Below, piece by piece: positions 4,978-5,199 of a DNA stretch of 5,199 bases. Position 1 is the first letter of the stretch. Every line of letters begins with the position of its first letter. A program made the translations under genes and the position numbers. A model generated the notes under the pieces. It searched no databases. It was not told the DNA's origin and saw only the letters and a program-made list of their open reading frames with translations. The stretch covers positions 1 through 5,199 of the forward strand of contig JAFXFY010000230.1 in NCBI GenBank assembly GCA_017513365.1, written 5' to 3'. Source of the stretch: Alphaproteobacteria bacterium (GTDB lineage Bacteria > Pseudomonadota > Alphaproteobacteria > CAAHEQ01 > UBA3637).

Positions 4978-5199
4978 ATGAAAAAAATATTATTAACTTT
5001 CGTACTTATTCCGTTTGTTGCAAATGCACAATCCGTTTTTTATTGTGGCAAATTAAAAGGCTATGACACACTTGGCAAGCCCGCATTCTTGGAAAATCTC
5101 CATAAAACAGAAACAGCAGATAACGGGTGTAAATATATTATTGATGGACAAAGTGCTCTTGTGTCTTGTTCTGAGCTTGGAACGGTTGAATGTATCACA
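4978..5199 (+). CDS. N-terminal part of a small exported cysteine-containing protein, unknown function (3' end outside window)
   Basis: The first 74 codons of a gene that continues beyond the window. AAAAGGAG (4963-4970) lies 7 nt before the ATG, which fixes the start. The product opens with a clear Sec signal peptide: MKK, a hydrophobic core (about 4-14) and AxA at 15-17 (VANA before Gln18), predicting signal peptidase I cleavage and release into the periplasm or beyond. There is no lipobox Cys. The visible mature part (18-74) has four cysteines (23, 51, 64, 72), an even number compatible with two disulfides, and no enzyme motif I recognise. It starts its own transcription unit after the tRNA terminator. 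I cannot name a family; homologs, if any, may be restricted to close relatives. Confidence 0.82.
   Translation, partial: MKKILLTFVLIPFVANAQSVFYCGKLKGYDTLGKPAFLENLHKTETADNGCKYIIDGQSALVSCSELGTVECIT

Overview
The window is AT-rich DNA from a Gram-negative bacterium, most likely an alphaproteobacterium with an AT-rich genome. The evidence is the conserved order TPR membrane protein - bamB - der, an outer-membrane BAM lipoprotein, and the style of the proteins: the first Der GTPase domain has DTAGLE at G3, and the TPR protein has a charged EVDEEL...RLRNLW stretch before its single membrane helix. The assignment to alphaproteobacteria is inference; nothing here names a species.

Layout. Positions 2-229 (+) hold the C-terminal end of a cysteine-rich protein of unknown function. 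A 13-bp hairpin terminator at 244-278 lies between it and der and can serve both converging transcripts. Positions 304-3691 (-) hold a compact operon read right to left: a YfgM-like TPR protein with one membrane anchor, the BamB lipoprotein, and the double-GTPase Der. The gaps are 4 and 12 nt, and each downstream ribosome binding site overlaps the end of the gene before it. Upstream, at 3754-4545 (-), is a classical short-chain dehydrogenase/reductase (SDR) that may read through into the operon. A possible separate promoter for the operon lies at 3720-3748. To the right (+) are a complete tRNA-Leu(CAA) at 4633-4719 with its own promoter and terminator, a 258-nt intergenic stretch with an inverted repeat and a tRNA-3'-end-like fragment, and from 4978 the start of a small secreted protein that runs off the window.

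How the genes fit together. The TPR protein (inner membrane, mostly periplasmic) and BamB (outer membrane, periplasmic face) both belong to outer-membrane protein export and assembly. Der acts in the cytoplasm on 50S ribosome maturation. The pairing of envelope assembly with ribosome assembly in one operon is conserved in Proteobacteria. The SDR is not obviously part of that job.

The most notable non-coding feature is between the SDR and the tRNA: two near-consensus sigma-70-type promoters point in opposite directions and interlock in about 40 bp, with a 10-bp perfect palindrome in the middle. I do not see a convincing previously undescribed multi-gene system in this window. The least explained pieces are the cysteine-rich protein end, the tRNA-like fragment and the secreted cysteine-containing protein at the right edge.
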